From JAAXQD01 sp035529735 (lineage in GTDB: Bacteria > Desulfobacterota > Desulfobacteria > Desulfobacterales > UBA11574): a stretch of DNA of 21,967 nucleotides. Below the pieces are notes generated by a model. The model worked only from the letters and a program-made list of their open reading frames with translations. It did not search any database and had not been told where the DNA came from. How positions within the stretch are numbered: the stretch's first letter is position 1; each line of letters begins with the position of its first letter. Location: the NCBI GenBank assembly GCA_035529735.1, contig DATKWE010000136.1, forward strand, positions 1-21,967. The letters run 5' to 3'. Below are positions 15,101-21,967 of this stretch, piece by piece. The position numbers and the translations under genes are program-made.

Positions 15101-16344
15101 TTGAGTTCAATAAGTTCAAGCCATGTCCTTATATTGAGAATGTGGGCGGAATTGGCCTTTATTTGCCAGTCGTTTCCGACACCTCCGATCATCGGCGACT
15201 GAAAGCCCAAATCGATGACGTAATCGATGAATAATTTTACAAGATCGCTGTCATCGGTTTTGTAAACACCTTTCCCCATATTCAGAATGCTGTTCAATGC
15301 CGTTGCAGGATATTTTTCGGTTCGGGTTTTTAATATGGAAAAGGTTTTATGAATGAGGCTCTCGATATTCAGGTGACTCTCATGCGCGATTAGCCGGCTC
15401 AATGTTCTGTTGATGTCCCTTAAGGCTTCCTCATGGATCAACGACAAACCGGAAATATTCATGATATGGAAAAGAAAAATGAGTTTCCATTGATTGCCCA
15501 AATGGATTTTTGGACTTTCATCCAGAAGGCTTTGGGGAATTTTTCGGTATGCTTCGACAAATTGGCTGTAATCGGGAAGCGCTACGAGCCCCTTTAAAAC
15601 ATCTTCGGAAGCACTGTTTTTGGACTGTGCAACACGTTTAAGTTCGATGATATACCGGTCGATCTGGTTATGAGATATCTTCTCAAAAAATTTTTTCAGT
15701 TTGTCCGGGTTGTCGATTTCACCGGCCTCTTCATTGAACCAGGACCAAGGATCTCTTTCCTGGAGCCAGTAACTATAGATACGATGAAAATATTTTATGA
15801 GAAGTAAATTTACAGACTCACAATCATCCGTTATTTCGGATGAATAACTTAAAAGCGCTTCAGCAAGCTTTCGTATCTGATAGAAACTTTTGACAAGCAA
15901 GAAGAAATTTTCTTCTTCATAATTCCGAATTCGATCAAATGAATCATCGATGGCCGGCTTGAATCTCTTGAAGTCGGCACCGGACTCCTTGATGATTTTC
16001 TGAACGAACAGGAAAAGATTATCCACAGCATCGGCCCTGACGTCAATATCGCTATTCGATTCAATGGCTCGGGTGAAAATTTCCACAAAAAGTCTTGCAG
16101 CTTCAGGTCCTTTGGGATGGCTTTTGAGAAGATGAAAATAATCGAGGGAATAGACCCTGGCTTCCTGAACGATAAATTGCCAGTTCCGATACGGATGAGA
16201 AAGCTCTTTCAGGAACGTGTTCAATCCTTCCATGATGCCGTAATATTTGGACATCACCTCCTGAAGGATTGAATATTTTTCATCAACGGTGACGTCGACA
16301 TAATAACTGGCAATATTAACCTCAAGGGCTTTTGGCTGTATCAT
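12166..16344 (-). CDS. giant PPDK-like ATP-grasp / phospho-histidine protein without PEP domain
   Basis: A 1392-residue protein. Residues 1 to about 890 are mostly helical in character, rich in Leu, Ile, Lys and Glu, and match no family I recognise. From about 903 (IIYLGSKGLNLVKLKKFGMPVPPGF in essence) it becomes the ATP-grasp domain of pyruvate phosphate dikinase: SVRSGSAISQPGMMDTFLNVG (980-1000), GTAATVQEMVFGN, and LYLMQTRDM (1237-1245). The swivelling phospho-histidine domain follows, with GIGVSGGAMSGRIVF and GGVTSHAAVVA, His1332 being the expected phosphate carrier. The protein ends there. The C-terminal PEP/pyruvate TIM barrel of true PPDK and PEP synthase is absent, so another protein or another acceptor must take the phosphate. 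It is cytoplasmic, with no signal or membrane segment. It begins with GAGG before the ATG and is followed by the GAPDH-like gene. Confidence 0.8.
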   Translation of the reverse strand: MIQPKALEVNIASYYVDVTVDEKYSILQEVMSKYYGIMEGLNTFLKELSHPYRNWQFIVQEARVYSLDYFHLLKSHPKGPEAARLFVEIFTRAIESNSDIDVRADAVDNLFLFVQKIIKESGADFKRFKPAIDDSFDRIRNYEEENFFLLVKSFYQIRKLAEALLSYSSEITDDCESVNLLLIKYFHRIYSYWLQERDPWSWFNEEAGEIDNPDKLKKFFEKISHNQIDRYIIELKRVAQSKNSASEDVLKGLVALPDYSQFVEAYRKIPQSLLDESPKIHLGNQWKLIFLFHIMNISGLSLIHEEALRDINRTLSRLIAHESHLNIESLIHKTFSILKTRTEKYPATALNSILNMGKGVYKTDDSDLVKLFIDYVIDLGFQSPMIGGVGNDWQIKANSAHILNIRTWLELIELNPIWSTRLISYLIIHISICGVFIKDIDLFPRDVTQLLNSRIEPVYNLAKQLCRLFPVYFNDIGAEGNLREISTKIDEISHRRDPLIHFLRKQSHVESSNRIIDFMKATLKFWETKEKEILEAFVPPNIYTAIEIESPYVEGVHKVISQFKEKGIPLPEGLLNLRDDEMKSILEGVSDVSERDIERVELAIALYKLLDQKYNLDFIEMDKYIAQLQAEAFPDLNRLRNAFKEPDLNKKIYKLLDYLEALKKIILSEQTYEIKEDIYKKRHITIDIPSMYGSYREKKFDCLGLAFRIKSLVNVLFEELVDQIDLSLITKATFYQIYSRLSLFYKALKLDGIPSVEIERQLDMLAQSLEARELTFTQYLDIFKGFALAVRNIINDYFNNIHGENLSQILSQIPVEEILPKYLPVSGTIDGEKLKHRVSEIFFRERIAFSLGLQQLDLFLSRILNTLFQQSNKLPKDKLHQLLLYDPKRAMTSMNKIPRMVSGIIYLGSKGLNLVKLKKFGMPVPPGFIITTEAFRCREIIDSYPPAEQNFKEKILKRISDIEKITAKNFGDPKNPLLFSVRSGSAISQPGMMDTFLNVGMNEEIATGIGKRTGNAWFAWDSYRRFLQCYGMASGLERDDFDAIISELKRRGGVRFKRELTGMQMHQVAMTYKKMIINAGINVIDDPFEQLYFTIKKVFGSWEGAKARTYRKIMGISDDWGTAATVQEMVFGNISQQSGTGVFFTHNPRWSEDSLRLWGDFSIGNQGEDVASGLVKTLPISIIQQDIEMRETDITLESHFPKIFKALKELANELIHIRGWSPQEMEFTFESPRVEDLYLMQTRDMTIRERKKALTFDLDDITEDKLLGHGIGVSGGAMSGRIVFDLEEIDQWRTAEPETFLILARGDTVPDDIREIYAADGLLTARGGVTSHAAVVAYRLEKTCIVGCGNLVCNEKEKSCRFNEAYFKSGDYLSIDGREGSIYRGLIKVQEF

Positions 16345-16395
16345 CAGATCCTCATATCATCGACCATTGAAAATGGATAACCAATCAACGTCTTA

Positions 16396-16424
16396 AGAAT
16401 ATCAGACGCGTCATCTATTTTCAA
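16396..16424 (-). promoter_or_regulatory. candidate promoter of the phosphotransfer-GAPDH unit
   Basis: On the minus strand TTGAAA (16419-16424) and TATTCT (16396-16401) are separated by 17 bp, five and four matches to the sigma70 consensus. It lies about 50 nt upstream of the ATG at 16344 and downstream of the acs terminator, where a new transcription unit is expected. Confidence 0.4.
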
Positions 16425-16450
16425 GTCTATTTCCATCGGCAATCTTCAAC

Positions 16451-16483
16451 AAAAAAGCCCCTCCAAAGAGGAGGGGCTTTTTT
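16451..16483 (-). terminator. strong terminator of the acs operon
   Basis: AAAAAAGCCCCTCC (16451-16464) and GGAGGGGCTTTTTT (16470-16483) form a perfect 14-bp stem with a 5-nt loop. It is GC-rich near the loop and has T runs in both directions. It sits 23 nt beyond the acsE stop codon. Confidence 0.9.
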
Positions 16484-16506
16484 AAAGTGCTTTTTAAAAT
16501 TAATAA

Positions 16507-17388
16507 TTAGAGTTCAAGCCATGAATCCGAGTAGAGAGACCTTCCAAGGATGACATTGGTCGTTTTGGCATAATCCTGCATCTCTTTTGAAAGACTGTCC
16601 ATATCCGGTCCTTCGCCGTCCATAACGCCGTAAATCAAGTCCACGATATCTTGGCGCTCGCCCCGGGCTATGGAAATCAGCTGATCGTCCAGCGGGTCGG
16701 CAATCACCGACTCCATACCGTACTTCTGAAGCATGACCATATACGTCTGGTTAAGAATGGGCCGCAGATGATCGGGGGGACCGTTGGATATATTCGACAG
16801 CCCGCAGGTGCTCCGGGCACCGGGAGCAATATCCTGGAGCATCCCCTGAAATTCCATTAGGCTTATGGCCTGGGGCTGCTGGATGTTCACCGGAGTTACA
16901 ATGCCGTCCACCCAGATCTTCTCATTGGGGATTCCGGCTTCATTGGCGGCATACAGAAGCTCAACGCTAAGGGCCGCACGTTCATTCTCATCCCGCGGCA
17001 GACCGTCAGGACCCCACAGAAGTGCGACAAAATCGGCATTGTATTCCGCAGCCAGAGGAATCATCTTTTCATAGCGTTCCGGACGACACATGATCGAATT
17101 GATAATGGGCGTAAGTTTACAGACCTTGAGGGCGGCCGTTATGGCATCAATATTGGATGTGTCCAAAACCAGCGGTATATCGTCAACCACCTCCTGCACC
17201 ATTTCAACCACCCATGGCATCAGCTCATGCCCCTCCTTTTTGGCAGGGCCGAGGTTGATGTCGATAAAATCCATCCCTTTCTCCTTCTGAAAAAGGGCTT
17301 CCTCCTGAATCGGCTTGGGATCACGCTCCTTGAATGCCCTGCCGATCTTTGTAGATATGACGTTTAAACTTTCACCTAAAAGTAACAT
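16507..17388 (-). CDS. acsE: methyltetrahydrofolate:corrinoid iron-sulfur protein methyltransferase
   Basis: Cytoplasmic enzyme that moves the methyl group of 5-methyltetrahydrofolate onto the cobalt of the corrinoid iron-sulfur protein, in either direction, linking the folate branch to acetyl-CoA synthase. The pterin-binding TIM barrel shows LLLGESLNVI at the start, IDINLGPA, LVLDTSNIDAI, PIINSIMC and GLSNIS, whose Asn matches the residue that assists methyl transfer in the Moorella enzyme. The frame is open up to 17454, but I start at 17388: the protein then begins like known AcsE (MLLLGE), and AAGGAGG lies 8 nt upstream. The longer start adds 22 residues of unusual composition without a ribosome site. 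The product is 293 residues, slightly longer than the 262 of Moorella. It is the last gene before the operon terminator. Confidence 0.9.
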   Translation of the reverse strand: MLLLGESLNVISTKIGRAFKERDPKPIQEEALFQKEKGMDFIDINLGPAKKEGHELMPWVVEMVQEVVDDIPLVLDTSNIDAITAALKVCKLTPIINSIMCRPERYEKMIPLAAEYNADFVALLWGPDGLPRDENERAALSVELLYAANEAGIPNEKIWVDGIVTPVNIQQPQAISLMEFQGMLQDIAPGARSTCGLSNISNGPPDHLRPILNQTYMVMLQKYGMESVIADPLDDQLISIARGERQDIVDLIYGVMDGEGPDMDSLSKEMQDYAKTTNVILGRSLYSDSWLEL

Positions 17389-17396
17389 ATGACCTC

Positions 17397-17403
17397 CCTC
17401 CTT
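17397..17403 (-). promoter_or_regulatory. Shine-Dalgarno deciding the acsE start
   Basis: Minus strand AAGGAGG, 8 nt upstream of the ATG at 17388. The upstream in-frame ATG at 17454 has no such site, so the shorter protein is preferred. Confidence 0.7.
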
Positions 17404-17427
17404 TATCGGCAACCGCCTGATGTTTTC

Positions 17428-17439
17428 GGGGCATGCCCC
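17428..17439. repeat. perfect 12-bp palindrome in the acsC-acsE spacer
   Basis: GGGGCATGCCCC is fully self-complementary and lies about 40 nt upstream of the acsE start. It could be a regulator site or part of an mRNA structure. It falls within the longer, disfavoured acsE reading frame. Confidence 0.3.
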
Positions 17440-17512
17440 TTCACGATATCTCATCGGATCTTAATACATTAAATACGATGGATATACGCCACCCGGCCAG
17501 CTAATTATGCCG

Positions 17513-18853
17513 TTATTTTGACTTGAGAAATGCCGGAATATGTGCGGCCTCTCTCGGTCCCACGGTAATGGTCCAGCCAGGCAATTCTTCTTCCATATCA
17601 CCGACAATAGCGGCCGCATAACCGGGGATAATCACTTCCGTATGCTTGACCTTATCCGCTATGCCGCACTTTTTGACAAACATTCCCACATCGTCGCCGG
17701 AAAATTTTCCGGCAGCCCACGCAGTTAGAACGGACAGCCCTTCAGCGTCTTTGATCAGCAGCCAGGACGGCACCTTGCTCCCTTCAATTTCGCCGGATAC
17801 AATAAAGTAAGTCAACGCAAAATTGGTGGTCACCAAAACCGGAGAATTTTCATCGGGATCACCGATTTCGTAGATTCCCTCTGTAACGGTCATTGGCCGC
17901 TGTGGATCCGTATAGATATTCAACCGTTCAACCAGCAGAGAGAAAAGGCCTCCACCCTTAAAATCGGACAAAATGGTGATGCCGCCGTATTTTGCAATAA
18001 ACATGGCGGCGATGAGCGTTTCCATGTCCAGATTCGATGCCATTTCACACGGAAACGTAATGGTTGGAAAACCCAGGGCTCTGTTTAAAGACTTGAGGGC
18101 TGCACGGCGGATGACAATCTGGTCCTCGAACGCCTGCTTGATCTCTCTGGCGCCGGAATCGACCACCAGGTCCTTTAAGCCCATTTCCATCAACTTGGTT
18201 GTCAGGGGGATCAACCCTTCAACAGAATCCGCCTTGACCGCCAAAGGCAAATCATTATCTTTGGCAAGGCCACCAAAGGCATCGATATTACTTTCAGTTG
18301 CGGCATATATCAACGGGCGTTTGAATTTACAGGCCTCGATTCCGGCCGCCATGACGCCGGCATCTTCGGACATCAAAACCAGGTTAAATTCCGATGTTTC
18401 GGCAATGGTTTTTGCCGCAGCCGCAAAGGCATCCTTATCGCCATTTACATCTTTCAAGGCCACCAGCTCGGGCCTTAGATTTAAACCCACCCGTTCAAAC
18501 TGGAAAGCATTCCAGGTTTTTAACTTGTCTTCAAGATCAGCCGCGGCAATATCTGACCCCACCATCGCACCAATGGGCGTCGGGTTGTAAAAGGTCTTTT
18601 CATGACGATACATAACGGTTTCACCGCCGGTTTTGGTCTTCCTGACACCTTGCCCCAGCGCAACGGGTCGGATGGGAGGTGCCGAAGCCTCGGCAAGCTG
18701 CGCTCTCGCCTCGTCGGATACATACGGGCAGGCATCGAGTTCAGCCTTTCCGGATGCCAGGTTCATGGCAAAAGCAAGGCAAGTGGGAACCCCACATTCC
18801 TTACAGTTGGTTTTCGGCAGGAGTTTGAAAATCTGAATACCGGTTAATGCCAT
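17513..18853 (-). CDS. acsC: corrinoid iron-sulfur protein, large subunit
   Basis: Large (gamma) subunit of the corrinoid iron-sulfur protein, which carries the methyl group on cobalt from AcsE to acetyl-CoA synthase. The N-terminus has the low-potential [4Fe-4S] motif: C17 and C20 in NCKECG, C25, and C42 in DACP, giving Cx2Cx4Cx16C. It keeps cobalt in the Co(I) state. A TIM-barrel middle (about 90-320) and a C-terminal corrinoid-binding part (DAEGLSVLTAWAAGKFSGDDV, then VIIPGYAA) follow. The 446 residues match the family length. The ATG has GGAGAGGAG just upstream. It is separated from acsB by 111 nt containing a long hairpin, and from acsE by 124 nt. Its usual partner, the small subunit AcsD, is not encoded in this window. 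Confidence 0.92.
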   Translation of the reverse strand: MALTGIQIFKLLPKTNCKECGVPTCLAFAMNLASGKAELDACPYVSDEARAQLAEASAPPIRPVALGQGVRKTKTGGETVMYRHEKTFYNPTPIGAMVGSDIAAADLEDKLKTWNAFQFERVGLNLRPELVALKDVNGDKDAFAAAAKTIAETSEFNLVLMSEDAGVMAAGIEACKFKRPLIYAATESNIDAFGGLAKDNDLPLAVKADSVEGLIPLTTKLMEMGLKDLVVDSGAREIKQAFEDQIVIRRAALKSLNRALGFPTITFPCEMASNLDMETLIAAMFIAKYGGITILSDFKGGGLFSLLVERLNIYTDPQRPMTVTEGIYEIGDPDENSPVLVTTNFALTYFIVSGEIEGSKVPSWLLIKDAEGLSVLTAWAAGKFSGDDVGMFVKKCGIADKVKHTEVIIPGYAAAIVGDMEEELPGWTITVGPREAAHIPAFLKSK

Positions 18854-18910
18854 TTTTATCTCCTCTCCTTATTTTAATCGATCGAGTTTGAAGTTTTGAT
18901 ATTAAAGTGT

Positions 18911-18949
18911 AAGGTTTAAGGAGCAGCCCTATGGCGCTCCTTAAACCTT
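18911..18949 (-). other. 17-bp intercistronic hairpin between acsB and acsC
   Basis: AAGGTTTAAGGAGC (18911-18924) pairs perfectly with 18936-18949. GCC (18926-18928) then pairs with GGC (18933-18935) around a CTAT loop, leaving one bulged A. There is no T run after it on the minus strand, so it is more likely an mRNA-stabilising or processing hairpin, or a partial attenuator, than a full terminator. Confidence 0.6.
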
Positions 18950-18964
18950 TGTCTCTATCAGTTA

Positions 18965-21175
18965 TCAGATCAGCGGATCCATGGAAAGCGCCGGATGGCC
19001 GACTTTTTCGAGGAACGGCAAAATCTCTTCTTCTGTGATGCCCACGGTCTCGTCAGCAATCATATCATACAAGCCCGGAACGCCAAGTTCCTCACCCCGT
19101 TTTTGGATACGCTCTTTGAATTCTTCTTTAAGACCCTTGGGCATCCAGACCATCCGCAAAAGACCGCCGTCTCCCACGAGGAACTTACGCTGGATGATAT
19201 TGTACTTGGAATGGCCCACAAACCCCGGCGAAGAGGCGCCTCCGCCCATCACACCGGCCAGTGTGGTAAATTTCATGCCGCAGGGGGTTTCACCCATATA
19301 GTCCCGGCCCACAGTCATGACGCCGTTGCAGGACGGCAGCATGGCCGCAATGGCTTCGCAGCATCCGCAGGTGGTCATGGGATCATGCACCAGGGAGTAA
19401 AAGTTGTAATGGGTGACGTTTCCCCGTGAGGCCTTAGAAACAAAATCGTTGACCCCTTTCCACTGACCCAGTACAGGATCGAGACATTCACCCTTTTCGA
19501 TGGGCTGATTGGGACCGGTGGGATTGATCTCAAAGGATGCCTTGCAGTCCATCCAGTTGTAAGCACCGCAAAGACCGGTTCGCTCGGGACTCACCGTACA
19601 GACATGGTTGGGCGCAAAAGACTGGCACAACGTGCAGGAATAATAAATCTCTTCCGCTTCATCCGTCATGTTCTCCACCCGTTCATCCCGTTTCTTGTAC
19701 TCTGCCCGGGCTCTTTTGGTGAGCTTGTCCACATCCTCTTTTTTAGAATATAGGGTAATCTGTACCTTATCCAGAATTTTTTCGAAATCCTGATGGAACT
19801 TGGCATGAAGAACCACGCCGATATCTTTTAAGGTAAAGCCCTTTTCCATGGCTGCTTTGCTGACCCGGATCCAGGCAATATCCCGCTGACCGATATGCAT
19901 GATCCCCTGAATATAGTTAATCAGGTGATGAATCTGGCGCTCGAGAATCGGCTCGAAATCATCCTGGAACTCACGACCGGCAATCTGGATATAGATCCCC
20001 AGGGGGAAGGTCTCCCCTTCTTTAAGATCGGTGATATCAGGTCCGATCACCTCAACTTTGCCGTCTTCAATCTCTTTCATGTCAGCCATTTTAACCAGTT
20101 CTGTGGCCTGGGTTTTGCCGCCGCCGCACTGGGCATATAGATCTTTACCCCTGACCCGCTCACCTTCAAATGCCGGACCAAAAGACAGCGGGATTTCGAT
20201 CTTGGTGACATGGACCTTAAGCCCTCGTACTTCCACGGATCTCTGGCAGATTTCATCATGGCGTACATTGGGCACCACGTGTTCGTAGGTGCAGATACCG
20301 GTGGGCAGAATCTCGGGCACATCCGTATCCGCCAGTGTCGGGAAACCCCAGTTGACACACCCTGCCGCCGCACATGCCCAACGGGTTCCGATTTCACCAA
20401 AGGCGTTAACAAACGCAAAGATCCTGTTCTTGTTATACAAAAGAATCTTTTTATAGTCACCGGGTTGAACTCCGCCAAAGGCCATGGCCGCCCGATTGGC
20501 AAACCCTAACGCAAATACGGCCGATGAAATATCCGGACCAAAAGGTACGATCCGGGTGTTCCATCCGATCTGAACACCGGCTTCAATGAGCTGATCGATG
20601 ACCGATGTTCCGTTGTGGCCCGATGCACAAAAGATATAAAGATTCTTCAACTGGTAATCTTCCACAATCATCTTGGCGATCTCGGGTGTGGGACACGCCC
20701 CTACGATAGCGGCAAAGCCGGGAGCGGTGCCGTCCACAAATTCAACCCCTCTTTTTCGTAAAATAACATCGTCGGCCGGTCCCAACCAGATTTTTCCGCC
20801 TTCTATATCCGGATCTTCATGGGGATAGTAAAAATCAGGATCCGTAACACTTCGAATCCCTTCCTTAATTTCATATGCAAGAATGGCCGCCATGCCGGCA
20901 TCCAGAAGGGGACCCAGGTACGGCAGATGGTTCACCCGCTTGATATGGGGAGGAAGAAGTCCCCTGGCAAACTTCATCGGTTTTTGAAGATCTTCCAGGG
21001 TTTCAACCTTGTAGCCCAAAAGTGAGTAAATCACCGGCAGATAGTAGCCGGTGTTGGGGAACTCGACCTTGGTATCTGCACTGTAGGCTGCCAGAGCATT
21101 TCTTAATAGCCCTTCAACCTCTGAAACAACATTGTAGCCGCCCTGTATGGCAGCAAATGCGACTAGCTTTGACAT
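18965..21175 (-). CDS. acsB: acetyl-CoA synthase (CODH/ACS alpha subunit)
   Basis: Condenses CO from CO dehydrogenase, a methyl group from the corrinoid protein and CoA into acetyl-CoA, or runs in reverse for acetate oxidation. The 736 residues fit the bacterial type (about 730), including the N-terminal domain that docks onto CODH and carries the CO tunnel; archaeal versions lack it. The A-cluster ligands are visible: C514, C517, C526 and C536 in CTLCQSFAPNHVC and TGLCGA for the cubane, and C603-G604-C605 in TTCGCCEA for the two nickel sites. The strong site AAGGAGG precedes the ATG at 21175. acsA ends 58 nt upstream; acsC follows after a hairpin. In a sulfate reducer this enzyme serves complete acetate oxidation, CO2 fixation or both. 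Confidence 0.97.
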   Translation of the reverse strand: MSKLVAFAAIQGGYNVVSEVEGLLRNALAAYSADTKVEFPNTGYYLPVIYSLLGYKVETLEDLQKPMKFARGLLPPHIKRVNHLPYLGPLLDAGMAAILAYEIKEGIRSVTDPDFYYPHEDPDIEGGKIWLGPADDVILRKRGVEFVDGTAPGFAAIVGACPTPEIAKMIVEDYQLKNLYIFCASGHNGTSVIDQLIEAGVQIGWNTRIVPFGPDISSAVFALGFANRAAMAFGGVQPGDYKKILLYNKNRIFAFVNAFGEIGTRWACAAAGCVNWGFPTLADTDVPEILPTGICTYEHVVPNVRHDEICQRSVEVRGLKVHVTKIEIPLSFGPAFEGERVRGKDLYAQCGGGKTQATELVKMADMKEIEDGKVEVIGPDITDLKEGETFPLGIYIQIAGREFQDDFEPILERQIHHLINYIQGIMHIGQRDIAWIRVSKAAMEKGFTLKDIGVVLHAKFHQDFEKILDKVQITLYSKKEDVDKLTKRARAEYKKRDERVENMTDEAEEIYYSCTLCQSFAPNHVCTVSPERTGLCGAYNWMDCKASFEINPTGPNQPIEKGECLDPVLGQWKGVNDFVSKASRGNVTHYNFYSLVHDPMTTCGCCEAIAAMLPSCNGVMTVGRDYMGETPCGMKFTTLAGVMGGGASSPGFVGHSKYNIIQRKFLVGDGGLLRMVWMPKGLKEEFKERIQKRGEELGVPGLYDMIADETVGITEEEILPFLEKVGHPALSMDPLI

Positions 21176-21233
21176 GCTTTCCTCCTTCGTTGAGGATCTG
21201 TTTTTACCTCACATTTTAATTCATTTTGCAGGG

Positions 21234-21967
21234 TTAGGCTTGCTGATATTTGGCCTCCATTTCCCGGCGATCCGCCATATCCATGAGGACTCTGTCCCTG
21301 GCCTTGTCGATACCGAGGGCCTTGCGCTTTTTATCGATATGAGCGATCATCTTATGGGCATGTTTGATCGGGTCCGGCTCACAGTCCCACATGCCGCCGT
21401 AAATCCCTTCCAGTTCCTTGTACAGATAATCCTTAAATACCGGAGCCCCTTCCAAAGGCATATGATATCCAAAGACCGTGTACACGCCGGAAGCCACAAA
21501 ATACTGACCAATGCTGATGGCCTTTTCACTCATCCACTCGGGCGCGCTTCCGGCTACCGGCAGATCCTGGATGTCATGGCCAAGCCCGCCGGCTTTAACA
21601 ACTTCCGTTGCCGCCAGCAAAATTCGGCTGTTGTCCACACAAGATCCCAGGTGAAGCACCGGCGGAATACCCACCGTCTCGCACACTTCCGCAAGACCCG
21701 GACCACAGAAAACCTGAGCCGTTTCCGGTGTGAGAAGTCCATGCATACCGGCAGCTATGGCGCTGCATCCGGTGGTCAATACCAGTACGTCATTTTTGAT
21801 CAGCTCTTTGATAATTGTGATGTGCTCTTCATTGTGCTTGGTCCGAGCATTGTTACAGCCCACAACACCCGCAACGCCACGGATGCGGCCGTTGATAATA
21901 TTGTCGTTTAAGGTATAGTATGATCCCCGGAACGTCCCGCCCAGATGGTACTCGATGGATTCCACAC
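21234..21967 (-). CDS. acsA: carbon monoxide dehydrogenase catalytic subunit, 5' part outside window
   Basis: C-terminal 244 codons of a nickel-iron CO dehydrogenase (CooS/AcsA family, about 630-675 residues in full). It reduces CO2 to CO, or the reverse, at the C-cluster and passes CO through a tunnel to AcsB. The frame is open to the right edge. Motifs of the C-cluster region are present: VAGVVGCNNART, LTTGCSAIAAGMHG, FCGPGLAEVC and LHLGSCVDNSR, with the cysteines expected as metal ligands. The N-terminal half with the B- and D-cluster cysteines is outside. The position directly upstream of acsB, 58 nt apart, fits the subunit of a bifunctional CODH/ACS rather than a stand-alone CooS. Any upstream gene or the operon promoter cannot be seen. 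Confidence 0.95.
   Translation of the reverse strand, partial: VESIEYHLGGTFRGSYYTLNDNIINGRIRGVAGVVGCNNARTKHNEEHITIIKELIKNDVLVLTTGCSAIAAGMHGLLTPETAQVFCGPGLAEVCETVGIPPVLHLGSCVDNSRILLAATEVVKAGGLGHDIQDLPVAGSAPEWMSEKAISIGQYFVASGVYTVFGYHMPLEGAPVFKDYLYKELEGIYGGMWDCEPDPIKHAHKMIAHIDKKRKALGIDKARDRVLMDMADRREMEAKYQQA

Noticed and set aside
17389..17454. Longer acsE start at 17454
   Set aside because: It adds 22 residues without similarity to AcsE and has no ribosome site, whereas 17388 has AAGGAGG at 8 nt and gives the family N-terminus.
1..21967. CRISPR arrays, tRNA or rRNA genes
   Set aside because: No regularly spaced repeats and no cloverleaf- or rRNA-like sequence were noticed on either strand.

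Overview
The window looks like chromosome of a strictly anaerobic, sulfate-reducing deltaproteobacterium (Desulfobacterota, most like the Desulfobacterales). It carries a Qrc-type menaquinone reductase, which belongs to sulfate respiration, together with a bacterial-type CO dehydrogenase/acetyl-CoA synthase (Wood-Ljungdahl) cluster. Every supported gene lies on the minus strand, so the window is best read from right to left.

Right part (about 16500-21967): an acs operon in the order acsA (3' part only), acsB, acsC, acsE, ending at a perfect 14-bp-stem terminator (16451-16483). These genes make or split acetyl-CoA from CO/CO2, a methyl group and CoA. The small corrinoid-protein subunit gene acsD is not in the window. 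A long hairpin lies between acsB and acsC.

Middle (10869-16344): a two-gene unit with its own candidate promoter. It encodes a 1392-residue protein with a pyruvate-phosphate-dikinase-like ATP-grasp domain and a phospho-histidine domain, behind about 890 unrecognised residues and without the PEP/pyruvate barrel. It is followed by a long, divergent GAPDH. This pair is the least understood part of the window.

Next (4886-10584): a qrcABCD operon with a good sigma70-type promoter (TTGACA-17-TACAAG), followed by a 52-codon gene for a single-span membrane protein and a terminator. Qrc passes electrons from periplasmic cytochrome c3 (fed by hydrogenases and formate dehydrogenases) to menaquinone. 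Then come murA (peptidoglycan synthesis), a roughly 144-bp intergenic repeat with inverted ends, and comEC.

Left part (1-1200): comEC stops early, inside its metallo-beta-lactamase domain, next to a strong terminator. Beyond it lies AT-rich DNA without convincing genes for about 600 bp. Then come a MerR-type HTH gene and a CHC2 zinc-finger (DnaG-type primase) gene that runs off the left edge. This looks like the border of an integrated mobile element that cut into the 3' end of comEC.
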